DNA of 8,190 nucleotides from an uncultured Pseudomonadota bacterium. Lineage in GTDB: Bacteria; Pseudomonadota; Gammaproteobacteria; Burkholderiales; SG8-39. A model generated the notes under the pieces. It worked only from the letters and a program-made list of their open reading frames with translations, made no database searches and had not been told where the DNA came from. Location: the NCBI GenBank assembly GCA_903895005.1, contig CAITSH010000525.1, forward strand, positions 1 through 8,190. The letters are read 5' to 3'. The position numbers and the translations under genes were made by a program. The first letter of the stretch is position 1; the number at the start of each line of letters is the position of its first letter. Below are positions 1 to 6,261 of this stretch, one piece after another.

Positions 1-31
1 AGTTCTAAGATACAGGCTCACTTAGACTAGT

Positions 32-49
32 TCCAATCATATGTTTGGA
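32..49. promoter_or_regulatory. Near-palindromic operator candidate upstream of the LysR-type gene
   Basis: The sequence TCCAATCATATGTTTGGA is an inverted repeat with 8 of 9 symmetric pairs matching; the only mismatch is T37/T44. It lies just upstream of the predicted -35 element and is centred about 58 bases before the predicted transcription start near 99. LysR-type regulators commonly bind a recognition site around -65 of the promoters they control, including their own, so autoregulation is the simplest reading. A T-N11-A pair is present (T37 to A49), but it is not centred on the dyad, so the match to the classic LysR box is imperfect. It could instead be the operator of another regulator or of a divergent gene beyond the left edge. 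Confidence 0.45.
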
Positions 50-63
50 TAGGGGATATAGGC

Positions 64-92
64 TTGGCAAATGATGCTGCTAAGTCTATGTT
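64..92 (+). promoter_or_regulatory. Sigma-70-like promoter of the LysR-type gene
   Basis: TTGGCA at 64-69 matches the -35 consensus at 5 of 6 positions. After exactly 17 bases comes TATGTT at 87-92, matching the -10 consensus at 4 of 6. Transcription would begin near 99, leaving a leader of about 53 bases before the ATG at 152. This would exclude the in-frame ATG codons at 71 and 74 as starts, since they lie upstream of the predicted transcript. Confidence 0.5.
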
Positions 93-151
93 GCAGCGCA
101 AGAAATGAGCCTTCAAAAGGCACAATAACCCGAGGATCTGCCCGGTATTTC

Positions 152-1072
152 ATGGAAATTTATCAACTCAGGGCGTTCGTTACCGTTGCCGAATTGGGCC
201 ATTTGACCAAGGCATCGGAGAAGCTTCATCTCAGCCAGCCCGCGCTCTCCGGGCAGATCCGCGCGCTGGAGGATGAGCTCGGACTGTCGTTATTCGCCCG
301 CTCGCCAGCGGGCATGTCGCTGACGCGTGCCGGGCAGCGCTTGCTCAAAGAGGCCCAAAAGCTGCTCTCCGACGCGCAACAGTTCAAGAACATCGCCCGC
401 GGCCTTCAGGGGCAGCTGCAGGGGCAGGCCAAGGTCGGCACCGTAAGTGATCCGGTCACACTGCGCCTCGGCGAATTCCTGACCCGCATGGTCGACGATC
501 ATCCCTTGCTTGAAATCGACCTGCACCAGGAGGTTTCCGGGCTCGCGCTGGACCAGGTTCGCGATGGCAAGCTTGATGCGAGTTTTTATTTTGGCGACAA
601 GCCGCAGGAGCCCTTGGTCGGTCGGCGCTTGCGGGGCATGGCCTATCGGGTCGTTGCGCCTGCCGGATGGAAGGCGCGACTGGAGTCCGCTGACTGGGAT
701 GGCGTGGCGGCAATGCCCTGGATCATGACCCCGGAGCACAGTACCCACAGCGGCATGCTTCTGTCGCTTTTTCGTGGGCGTAAAGTACAGCCGCGGCGTG
801 TTGCCGAAGCCGACCAGGAGCAGGTCATCACGAATCTCGTGGTTTCGGGAGTGGGGCTGTCGCTTGTGCGCGAAGAGGTCGCCCTGCGTGAACGCGACGC
901 AGGGCGTCTTGTTATTTGGGACAGGGCGCGCGTCGAGACCAGCCTGTGGTTCGCCTACGCAGACGAACGCGCGACCGATCCGGTCATCGAGGCCATGCTC
1001 GGGGTGCTGGAGGGCTTGTGGGTGCCGGAACCGGCACAATCCACGCAGCCGGAAACAACCGGGGCCGACTAG
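152..1072 (+). CDS. LysR-family transcriptional regulator
   Basis: This is a 306-residue DNA-binding regulator of the LysR family, acting in the cytoplasm, normally as a tetramer. Residues 1-60 form the winged helix-turn-helix: a start typical of the family (MEIYQLRAFV), then SEKLHLSQPALSGQIRALE as helix-turn-helix and LFAR plus a T-x-AG segment as wing. Residues from about 91 to 296 form the periplasmic-binding-protein-like effector domain, and the length is normal. The frame is open upstream to 71, but ATG 152 gives the canonical family N-terminus and lies after the predicted promoter. Its Shine-Dalgarno sequence is weak: a GAGG at 133-136 is about 15 bases away. The C-terminal tail (VPEPAQSTQPETTGAD) is probably disordered. 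The gene converges on the kinase gene with a 36-base gap that contains only a weak 5-bp hairpin (CCCTG/CAGGG). The effector and target genes cannot be read from the sequence. LysR regulators often control a divergent neighbour, which here would lie outside the window. Confidence 0.93.
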   Translation: MEIYQLRAFVTVAELGHLTKASEKLHLSQPALSGQIRALEDELGLSLFARSPAGMSLTRAGQRLLKEAQKLLSDAQQFKNIARGLQGQLQGQAKVGTVSDPVTLRLGEFLTRMVDDHPLLEIDLHQEVSGLALDQVRDGKLDASFYFGDKPQEPLVGRRLRGMAYRVVAPAGWKARLESADWDGVAAMPWIMTPEHSTHSGMLLSLFRGRKVQPRRVAEADQEQVITNLVVSGVGLSLVREEVALRERDAGRLVIWDRARVETSLWFAYADERATDPVIEAMLGVLEGLWVPEPAQSTQPETTGAD

Positions 1073-1108
1073 CCCTGAAATGACCCAGGGACGGCGTCAT
1101 GCGGCGGC

Positions 1109-2401
1109 CTAGGAGCGGTCAGCAAGCCGAACGTTTGCCTGCGTAAGGCGCTCGATCAGCACGCGCATGAAGGCCTTGTTGAAGCCGACTTGCGTCGCTT
1201 CTGTGGATGCATTGAGGGCCTTGGCCTTGATTTCCACCACGGTCACATCGCTGGTGGTCGTGATGGTCGTACCCCGGCTTGCCGTGTTTTCACTGAAATA
1301 CAGCAACTCGCCAAAGCAACCACCGCGCTTTATCACGCTGATTGGCTTGCCTGTCAGGGTGACGGCCACTTCGCCGTAGACCAGGATGAACAGGCTGTCA
1401 CCCGCCTCGCCTTCGCGGATGATGACTTCACCGGCCGGCATCGAACTCCACGCTCCGATGCGCAACACCTCCCACAAGGCCACATCATCAAAGTCGGAAA
1501 AAAACGCCAGGCGGCGCAGTTCGGTGAATTTTTCGGAGTCGGTCGCCTTCTCGCCGGCGAGGCGCAGCGAATTGAAGGCGCGCGTCAGGTCCTTGCCAAA
1601 ATCTATCCAGGTTGCGTAGCGCCGCGACGTGTCTTTTTCGATGGCTTTGAGCACAATTTCATCGAGCAGTGGTGGCAGTTCCGGCCGGTATGTTGAGGGC
1701 GGTTGCGGCGGCACGTTGAGGATTTCGTAGGTGAGGCTCACCTGGTTTGAAGCGGTGTAGGGCAGTCGCCCGGTCAGCAATTTGTAAATCAGCACTCCGA
1801 GCGAGTAAATGTCGGTCTGGTGGGTCACATCCTCGATGCGGATTTGTTCCGGCGACATGTAGGCGGGAGAACCAACACCCGAGAGCTGGGTTGTTTCGTG
1901 GCCATGAATTCGCTGGAACGATGCGCCAAAGTCGCTCACCTTGATATCCCCGTTGGCTGACAACAGGATGTTTCCCGGTTTGATGTCGCGGTGGATGACG
2001 CCGTGCTGGAACGCGTAGTCAAGCGCCCGGATAATCTTGAAGCTGATCTCAACGACCTTGTGCAGGGGGAGCAGGGATGCGACATCGCAGAAGGCATCCA
2101 GGGTGGTCCCCGGCACATAGTCCATCACGAGGTAGCTGCGCTCGTTGTCGCTTGCGGCGTCGAGTATCTCCACGATGTGCGGATGCTGCAGTTTCCCGGC
2201 CAGCCCCGCCTCGGCAAGAAAACCCTTTTTGAGCACGCGCGCGGATTGCTCGGTCAGGCTGTCGTCAAAGAGGAACACCTTGATGGCTACTTCACGCCCC
2301 GTAAAGGGGTCGCGTCCGAGATAGACGCGGCTGGTCGCGCCGCTGCCTATCTCGTGGATGACCTGGTATTTGCCGATATGTTCTTCAAGCTCGAATTTCA
2401 T
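1109..2401 (-). CDS. Soluble Ser/Thr protein kinase with C-terminal cyclic-nucleotide-binding domain
   Basis: This 430-residue protein has two recognisable domains. Residues 11 to about 275 are a Hanks-type kinase with all key elements: glycine-rich loop GSGATSRV (19-26), ATP-anchoring K41 in VAIK, probable helix-C E64, catalytic loop HRDIKPGN (137-144, D139), DFG (157-159) and SPE (183-185) in place of APE. Residues from about 299 to 415 resemble a CRP/PKA-type cNMP-binding domain: GEAGDSLFILVYGEV (341-355), then a phosphate-binding cassette with FGEL (363-366, E365) and R376. No membrane segment or PASTA repeat is seen, so it is probably cytosolic. Known cNMP domains allow cAMP or cGMP to control an attached enzyme; that the ligand regulates this kinase is inferred. 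The frame is open upstream to 2593, but homology to kinases starts just after the ATG at 2401, and there is no in-frame ATG, GTG or TTG just before it. There is no Shine-Dalgarno sequence. The gene diverges from clpB. Its substrate is unknown. Confidence 0.93.
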   Translation of the reverse strand: MKFELEEHIGKYQVIHEIGSGATSRVYLGRDPFTGREVAIKVFLFDDSLTEQSARVLKKGFLAEAGLAGKLQHPHIVEILDAASDNERSYLVMDYVPGTTLDAFCDVASLLPLHKVVEISFKIIRALDYAFQHGVIHRDIKPGNILLSANGDIKVSDFGASFQRIHGHETTQLSGVGSPAYMSPEQIRIEDVTHQTDIYSLGVLIYKLLTGRLPYTASNQVSLTYEILNVPPQPPSTYRPELPPLLDEIVLKAIEKDTSRRYATWIDFGKDLTRAFNSLRLAGEKATDSEKFTELRRLAFFSDFDDVALWEVLRIGAWSSMPAGEVIIREGEAGDSLFILVYGEVAVTLTGKPISVIKRGGCFGELLYFSENTASRGTTITTTSDVTVVEIKAKALNASTEATQVGFNKAFMRVLIERLTQANVRLADRS

Positions 2402-2407
2402 GTCGAT

Positions 2408-2436
2408 GTCATAAGCCGTGCAGCGTCGAGTGTAAG
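2408..2436 (-). promoter_or_regulatory. Promoter-like pair for the kinase gene, predicting a leaderless mRNA
   Basis: Read on the minus strand, CTTACA (2436-2431) matches the -35 consensus at 4 of 6 positions. After 17 bases comes TATGAC (2413-2408), matching the -10 consensus at 4 of 6. Six bases separate the -10 element from the ATG at 2401, so transcription would start at or next to the start codon. The lack of any purine-rich ribosome-binding site before this ATG agrees with that. Both hexamers are only moderate matches, so chance occurrence is possible. Confidence 0.35.
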
Positions 2437-2482
2437 CGATGGCGGGCCGTGCGGCCACCGTCGCAGGCGGTTCGCGGGACCC

Positions 2483-2511
2483 CTTGAAAAGTAATCCCTT
2501 GGCCGCATTAT
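2483..2511 (+). promoter_or_regulatory. Sigma-32 (RpoH) heat-shock promoter of clpB
   Basis: CTTGAAA at 2483-2489 matches the RpoH -35 consensus exactly. After 13 bases comes CCGCATTAT at 2503-2511, close to the -10 consensus CCCCATnTA. The spacing is in the normal range, and clpB is a classic member of the RpoH regulon in proteobacteria. The start of transcription would be near 2518, giving a leader of about 25 bases with GGAGG at 2532-2536, five bases before the clpB ATG. Confidence 0.8.
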
Positions 2512-2541
2512 GGGTATAACGACATTGAAGCGGAGGCAACC

Positions 2542-5160
2542 ATGCGCCTTGACAAATTAACGACCAAATTCCAGCAAGCCTTAGCGGACGCACAGAGCCT
2601 TGCCGTGGGCAACGACAACCCCTACATCGAGCCGGTGCACGTACTTTCTGCGCTGCTCAGCCAGGAGGATGGCGGCACAGGTTCGCTGGCTTCGCGCGCC
2701 GGAGTGAACATTGCGCGCCTGCGTGACGCACTTAAAAGCGCTGTTTCCGGGCTGCCCAAGGTGGAGGGCACGGGCGGCGAGGTGCAGATTTCGCGCGAAC
2801 TGACCAATTTGTTCAACCTCACGGACAAGGAGGCGCAAAAGCTCGGTGACCAGTACATCTCATCCGAATTGTTTTTGCTGGCGCTTGCCTCGGACAAGGG
2901 CGAGGCCGGACGATTGCTCAAGGAGGCCGGGGGCAGCAAGAAGGCCATTGAGGAAGCGGTCAAAGCCGTTCGTGGCGGCGAAACGGTGGGCAATCCTGAG
3001 GCCGAGGGGCAGCGAGAGGCGCTGAAGAAGTACTGTGTCGACCTCACCGAGCTGGCACGCAAAGGCAAACTTGACCCGGTGATCGGACGCGACGACGAGA
3101 TTCGTCGTGTCATCCAGATCCTGCAGCGCCGTTCCAAAAACAACCCGGTGTTGATCGGGGAACCGGGTGTGGGCAAAACCGCGATTGTCGAGGGGCTGGC
3201 GCAGCGCATCATCAACGACGAGGTCCCTGAGACGCTCAAGGGCAAGCGCGTATTGTCGCTCGACATGGCGGCGCTGCTGGCTGGCGCCAAGTATCGCGGC
3301 GAGTTCGAGGAGCGCCTGAAGTCGGTGCTCAAGGAGATTTCCCTCGACGAGGGCCGCATCATCGTATTCATAGACGAACTGCACACCATGGTCGGTGCCG
3401 GTAAGGCAGAGGGTGCGATGGACGCGGGAAACATGTTGAAACCCGCCCTGGCGCGCGGCGAATTGCATTGTGTCGGTGCGACCACGCTCGATGAGTACCG
3501 CAAGTATGTCGAGAAAGACGCTGCGCTTGAGCGTCGTTTCCAGAAAGTCATGGTGCAGGAACCCTCTGTGGAATCGACCATTGCCATCCTGCGCGGCCTG
3601 CAGGAAAAATACGAGGTGCACCACGGCGTCGACATCACGGACCCGGCCATTGTCGCCGCCGCGGAGTTGTCGCACCGGTACATCACAGACCGCTTTCTCC
3701 CGGACAAGGCCATCGATCTTATCGACGAGGCGGCCGCGCGGATCAAGATGGAGATCGACTCCAAGCCGGAGGTCATGGACAAACTCGATCGCCGGCTCAT
3801 CCAGCTCAAGATCGAGCGCGAGGCGATGAAGCGCGAAAAGGACGAGGGGTCGCAGCGCCGGCTTGGCTTGATCGAGGATGAGATCAAAAAGCTCGACCGC
3901 GAGTACTCGGATCTCGAGGAAATCTGGAAGGCCGAAAAGGCGAGCGTGCAGGGGTCGCAACACATCAAGGAGGATCTTGAAAAGGTCAAACTTGAGATGG
4001 AGGCTGCCACGCGCAAGGGCGACTGGCAGCGCGTGTCGGAACTGCAATATGGCAAACTGCCGCAGCTGGAGGCGCAGCTCAAAAAGGCCGAGAAGGCACC
4101 GTCTCCGGGTGAGAAACCGCGGCTCCTGCGCACCCAGGTTGGTGCCGAGGAAATCGCTGAAGTGGTGTCGCGTGCCACCGGCATACCGGTTTCGAAAATG
4201 ATGCAGGGCGAGCGCGACAAGCTTTTGCAAATGGAGGCGAAGCTCCACGATCGCGTCGTCGGTCAGGACGAGGCCGTGCGCCTTGTGTCCGACGCTATAC
4301 GCCGTTCGCGTGCAGGCCTGTCCGACCCGGACAAACCCTACGGCTCATTTTTATTTCTCGGACCCACGGGCGTGGGCAAGACCGAGCTGTGCAAGGCGCT
4401 CGCCAGCTTCCTGTTCGATTCGGAGGATCACCTCATTCGCATCGACATGTCCGAGTTCATGGAAAAGCATTCGGTTGCGCGGTTGATCGGCGCGCCGCCC
4501 GGTTATGTTGGCTATGACGAGGGTGGTTATTTAACGGAAGCGGTGCGCAGGAAACCGTATTCCGTCATTCTCCTCGATGAAGTTGAAAAGGCGCATCCGG
4601 ACGTATTCGGCGTATTGCTCCAGGTGCTCGATGACGGTCGCATGACGGACGGTCAGGGGCGCACGGTCGACTTCAAGAACACCGTCATTGTGATGACCTC
4701 CAACCTTGGTTCGCAAATGATCCAGAGCATGGCGGGGAGTGACCCCGGTGTGGTCAAACTCGCGGTGATGGGAGAGGTGAAGTCGCACTTCAGGCCTGAA
4801 TTCGTCAACCGCATTGATGAGATCGTGGTGTTCCACGCGCTCGACGAAAAAAATATCCAGGGGATCGCCAAGATACAGTTGCGGCTTCTTGAGCGGCGTC
4901 TCGCCAAGCTGGACATAAAGCTCGAAGTGAGCGACGCGGCCCTGGCGGAGCTGGCGCGTGCGGGCTTTGATCCCGTGTACGGGGCACGCCCGTTGAAGCG
5001 CGCGATCCAGCAGCAATTGGAAAATCCGCTCTCGCGGGAAATTCTCGAAGGCCGGTTCGGGCCCAAGGAATTGATCAAGGTCGACTGGAAAAAAGGGGCG
5101 ATGAGCTTTGCAAAATCGGAAATAGCCGAAGTTGCACCTGCCGCGGAAGGGCAGCACTGA
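2542..5160 (+). CDS. clpB: ClpB, ATP-dependent protein disaggregase (Hsp100)
   Basis: ClpB forms a hexameric ring that, with DnaK/DnaJ/GrpE, pulls polypeptides out of aggregates after heat stress. The 872-residue protein is full length. In order it has the N domain (about 1-145), then NBD1 with Walker A GEPGVGKT (206-213, K212), pore-loop Y251, Walker B D278/E279 and arginine fingers R331/R332. The coiled-coil M domain follows (about 404-530). NBD2 has Walker A GPTGVGKT (607-614, K613), pore-loop Y655 in GYVGYDEGG, Walker B D679/E680, a probable arginine finger R757 and sensor-2 R816 in GARPLKR. NBD1 numbering is the same as in E. coli; NBD2 is shifted by one or two residues. ClpA and ClpC are excluded by the long M domain and the lack of a ClpP-binding IGF/L loop. 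The start is supported by GGAGG at 2532-2536 and the standard N-terminus. GTG codon 149 coincides with the internal start used for the short E. coli isoform. The C-terminal tail after about 855 is a short, poorly conserved extension. Confidence 0.98.
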   Translation: MRLDKLTTKFQQALADAQSLAVGNDNPYIEPVHVLSALLSQEDGGTGSLASRAGVNIARLRDALKSAVSGLPKVEGTGGEVQISRELTNLFNLTDKEAQKLGDQYISSELFLLALASDKGEAGRLLKEAGGSKKAIEEAVKAVRGGETVGNPEAEGQREALKKYCVDLTELARKGKLDPVIGRDDEIRRVIQILQRRSKNNPVLIGEPGVGKTAIVEGLAQRIINDEVPETLKGKRVLSLDMAALLAGAKYRGEFEERLKSVLKEISLDEGRIIVFIDELHTMVGAGKAEGAMDAGNMLKPALARGELHCVGATTLDEYRKYVEKDAALERRFQKVMVQEPSVESTIAILRGLQEKYEVHHGVDITDPAIVAAAELSHRYITDRFLPDKAIDLIDEAAARIKMEIDSKPEVMDKLDRRLIQLKIEREAMKREKDEGSQRRLGLIEDEIKKLDREYSDLEEIWKAEKASVQGSQHIKEDLEKVKLEMEAATRKGDWQRVSELQYGKLPQLEAQLKKAEKAPSPGEKPRLLRTQVGAEEIAEVVSRATGIPVSKMMQGERDKLLQMEAKLHDRVVGQDEAVRLVSDAIRRSRAGLSDPDKPYGSFLFLGPTGVGKTELCKALASFLFDSEDHLIRIDMSEFMEKHSVARLIGAPPGYVGYDEGGYLTEAVRRKPYSVILLDEVEKAHPDVFGVLLQVLDDGRMTDGQGRTVDFKNTVIVMTSNLGSQMIQSMAGSDPGVVKLAVMGEVKSHFRPEFVNRIDEIVVFHALDEKNIQGIAKIQLRLLERRLAKLDIKLEVSDAALAELARAGFDPVYGARPLKRAIQQQLENPLSREILEGRFGPKELIKVDWKKGAMSFAKSEIAEVAPAAEGQH

Positions 5161-5170
5161 TCACTGCTTC

Positions 5171-5182
5171 GTTTTCGAAAAC
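5171..5182. repeat. Perfect 12-bp palindrome in the clpB 3' region
   Basis: GTTTTCGAAAAC is a perfect palindrome beginning 10 bases after the clpB stop codon and ending 7 bases before the large hairpin. Read on the minus strand, it lies just past that hairpin and supplies a run of four T residues, so it may add to termination of the phosphoesterase transcript. It could equally be a chance palindrome. Confidence 0.4.
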
Positions 5183-5189
5183 CGCCTGA

Positions 5190-5230
5190 ATCATCCGGAA
5201 AGCCGCGCCAGATAAGGCTTTCCGGGTGGT
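5190..5230. terminator. Hairpin between converging clpB and phosphoesterase genes
   Basis: CCGGAAAGCC (5195-5204) pairs perfectly with GGCTTTCCGG (5216-5225) around an 11-base loop. As plus-strand RNA the stem extends outward by five more pairs, two of them G-U wobbles, to 15 pairs spanning 5190-5230. On the minus strand the wobble positions become A-C mismatches, leaving the 10-bp core. Its place between two converging genes suggests a shared transcription end. Neither side has a strong U tract: the plus strand continues GCCGATTTCTATT, and the minus strand reaches four T residues only after about a dozen bases. The hairpin may therefore act mainly as a 3'-end stabiliser, or with Rho. Confidence 0.6.
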
Positions 5231-5238
5231 GCCGATTT

Positions 5239-6216
5239 CTATTCCATCTTGTTTGCCGGTAACGGGGCTTGCTCGCGACGGACTGAGAACACCCCCGGGG
5301 TTGCTGCGTTGACGTTGATGCGCGCCCATCCGACCCGTGGCGATCCGTCCACCTCGAGGCGCATCAGATTGGGAATGGGCTTTCCGCTGACGGGATCGTT
5401 CATCGGTCGGTCGAGCTGGAAGCTGTGAGTGTCGCCATGCACGAACAACAGCGGTTTTTTCAACCACAAGGCGTGGGTCGCGAGTACCTTGCGCAATGAT
5501 TCGAAGCCGTCCGGTACGCCGGGCGGGCGCTTCCAGGTTCCCTCGAAATCGGGGTTGGCCTGGATCAGCACCACCAGTGCCGCCACATCCTGTCGTTCGG
5601 CTTTTTTTACCGTCTGGTCCAGCCATTCAAAGTTTGCCGCCATGCGCCGCGCGTACTCCGCGTCCATTTGCGCGTTGCGGCCGAGGTTGTTGTTGCTGCC
5701 AGGCACATTGAGCCCGACAAATATCACTTTGTTCATCTCCCAGCGCACGTTCTCAGCGTATTCCGCGTAACGCGCGTCCAGTTCGGACTGTCGCTCGAGC
5801 CGGACCCCGCGCCGGCCGAGGTTTGAATCACCGGTGGCAAAGAGCTGGCGTATGCGCGTCAGTCGCTCCATCGGATCCATGCCACCACGATGACAATCGG
5901 TCCAGTCGTTGTCGCCCGGCACCAGGACAAAGGGGTGGGTGAATGTCTGGAACAGGGCTTTGCGTTGGTCGAACACGGCATCGGTACAGCGTCCGCTGCC
6001 ATTGATGATGTCCCCGACATGAATGACAAACGCAAGGTTCTCGCCGTTCATCGACTGAATCATGGGCCCGAGCAAGGCCTCTTCGCGCGCATCGTAGGGC
6101 GTGTCGCCCATAACGGCGAAATTCCAGCCGCCGGGCGGCAGGGGGGGCTGAACGCTGCAGGAGCAGAGCAGTAAAGCCAGCAGCGGAACAAGTATTCGGC
6201 GCATCGGATTTCTCAT
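5239..6216 (-). CDS. Predicted lipoprotein of the calcineurin-like metallophosphoesterase superfamily
   Basis: From the ATG at 6216 this is a 325-residue protein. The N-terminus has arginines, a hydrophobic stretch (ILVPLLALLL) and a lipobox-like LCSC, predicting lipidation at C20. S21 at +2 favours the outer membrane. The body follows the phosphoesterase order: GDTPY (37-41), VGDI (67-70), PGDNDWTDC (100-108), IQANPDF (218-224) and HGDTH (260-264). These differ from the usual GDxH, GNHD and GHxH signatures at several metal ligands. The GDNxWTDC form seems typical of one branch of uncharacterised proteins (from memory, not searched). Substrate and activity are unknown. Starts at 6237 and 6204 are also possible. 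The 6204 start has a slightly better ribosome-binding sequence (GAGA, six bases away) and still leaves a usable signal peptide. The gene begins 45 bases after the mutS stop, or 24 or 57 with the other starts, so it is probably in the mutS transcript. It converges on clpB. Confidence 0.85.
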   Translation of the reverse strand: MRNPMRRILVPLLALLLCSCSVQPPLPPGGWNFAVMGDTPYDAREEALLGPMIQSMNGENLAFVIHVGDIINGSGRCTDAVFDQRKALFQTFTHPFVLVPGDNDWTDCHRGGMDPMERLTRIRQLFATGDSNLGRRGVRLERQSELDARYAEYAENVRWEMNKVIFVGLNVPGSNNNLGRNAQMDAEYARRMAANFEWLDQTVKKAERQDVAALVVLIQANPDFEGTWKRPPGVPDGFESLRKVLATHALWLKKPLLFVHGDTHSFQLDRPMNDPVSGKPIPNLMRLEVDGSPRVGWARINVNAATPGVFSVRREQAPLPANKME

Positions 6217-6261
6217 GTTTATGCGGTTCTCGGGCATACGATGTGGACTGATGGCACCGCG

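Noticed and set aside
71..151. N-terminal extension of the LysR-type protein from the ATG at 71
   Set aside because: The extra 27 residues resemble no part of the family, and the predicted sigma-70 promoter overlaps this stretch. The family N-terminus begins at 152.
1022..1037. GTGCCGG-AA-CCGGCAC inverted repeat near the end of the LysR-type gene, considered as a terminator
   Set aside because: It lies inside the coding sequence, has only a two-base spacer and no U tract follows. It is probably chance in GC-rich DNA.
1073..1090. CCCTG/CAGGG hairpin in the 36-base gap between the LysR-type and kinase genes, considered as a bidirectional terminator
   Set aside because: The stem is only five pairs with an eight-base loop and no T run on either strand, too weak to call.
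1991..2494. Plus-strand open frame of 167 codons opposite the kinase gene
   Set aside because: It is antisense to the well-supported kinase domain and shows no recognisable motif; the frame is a by-product of codon bias.
2402..2593. N-terminal extension of the kinase reading frame up to 2593
   Set aside because: The 64 added residues would overlap the clpB start and its heat-shock promoter and look like non-coding translation. The kinase fold begins right after the ATG at 2401.
2622..4248. Two long open frames on the minus strand opposite clpB (2622-4220 and 2860-4248)
   Set aside because: They lie wholly antisense to an unmistakable full-length clpB. One is dominated by serine and arginine and the other by leucine, arginine and histidine, as expected from complementing GC-rich codons. 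No domain, ribosome-binding site or promoter was seen.
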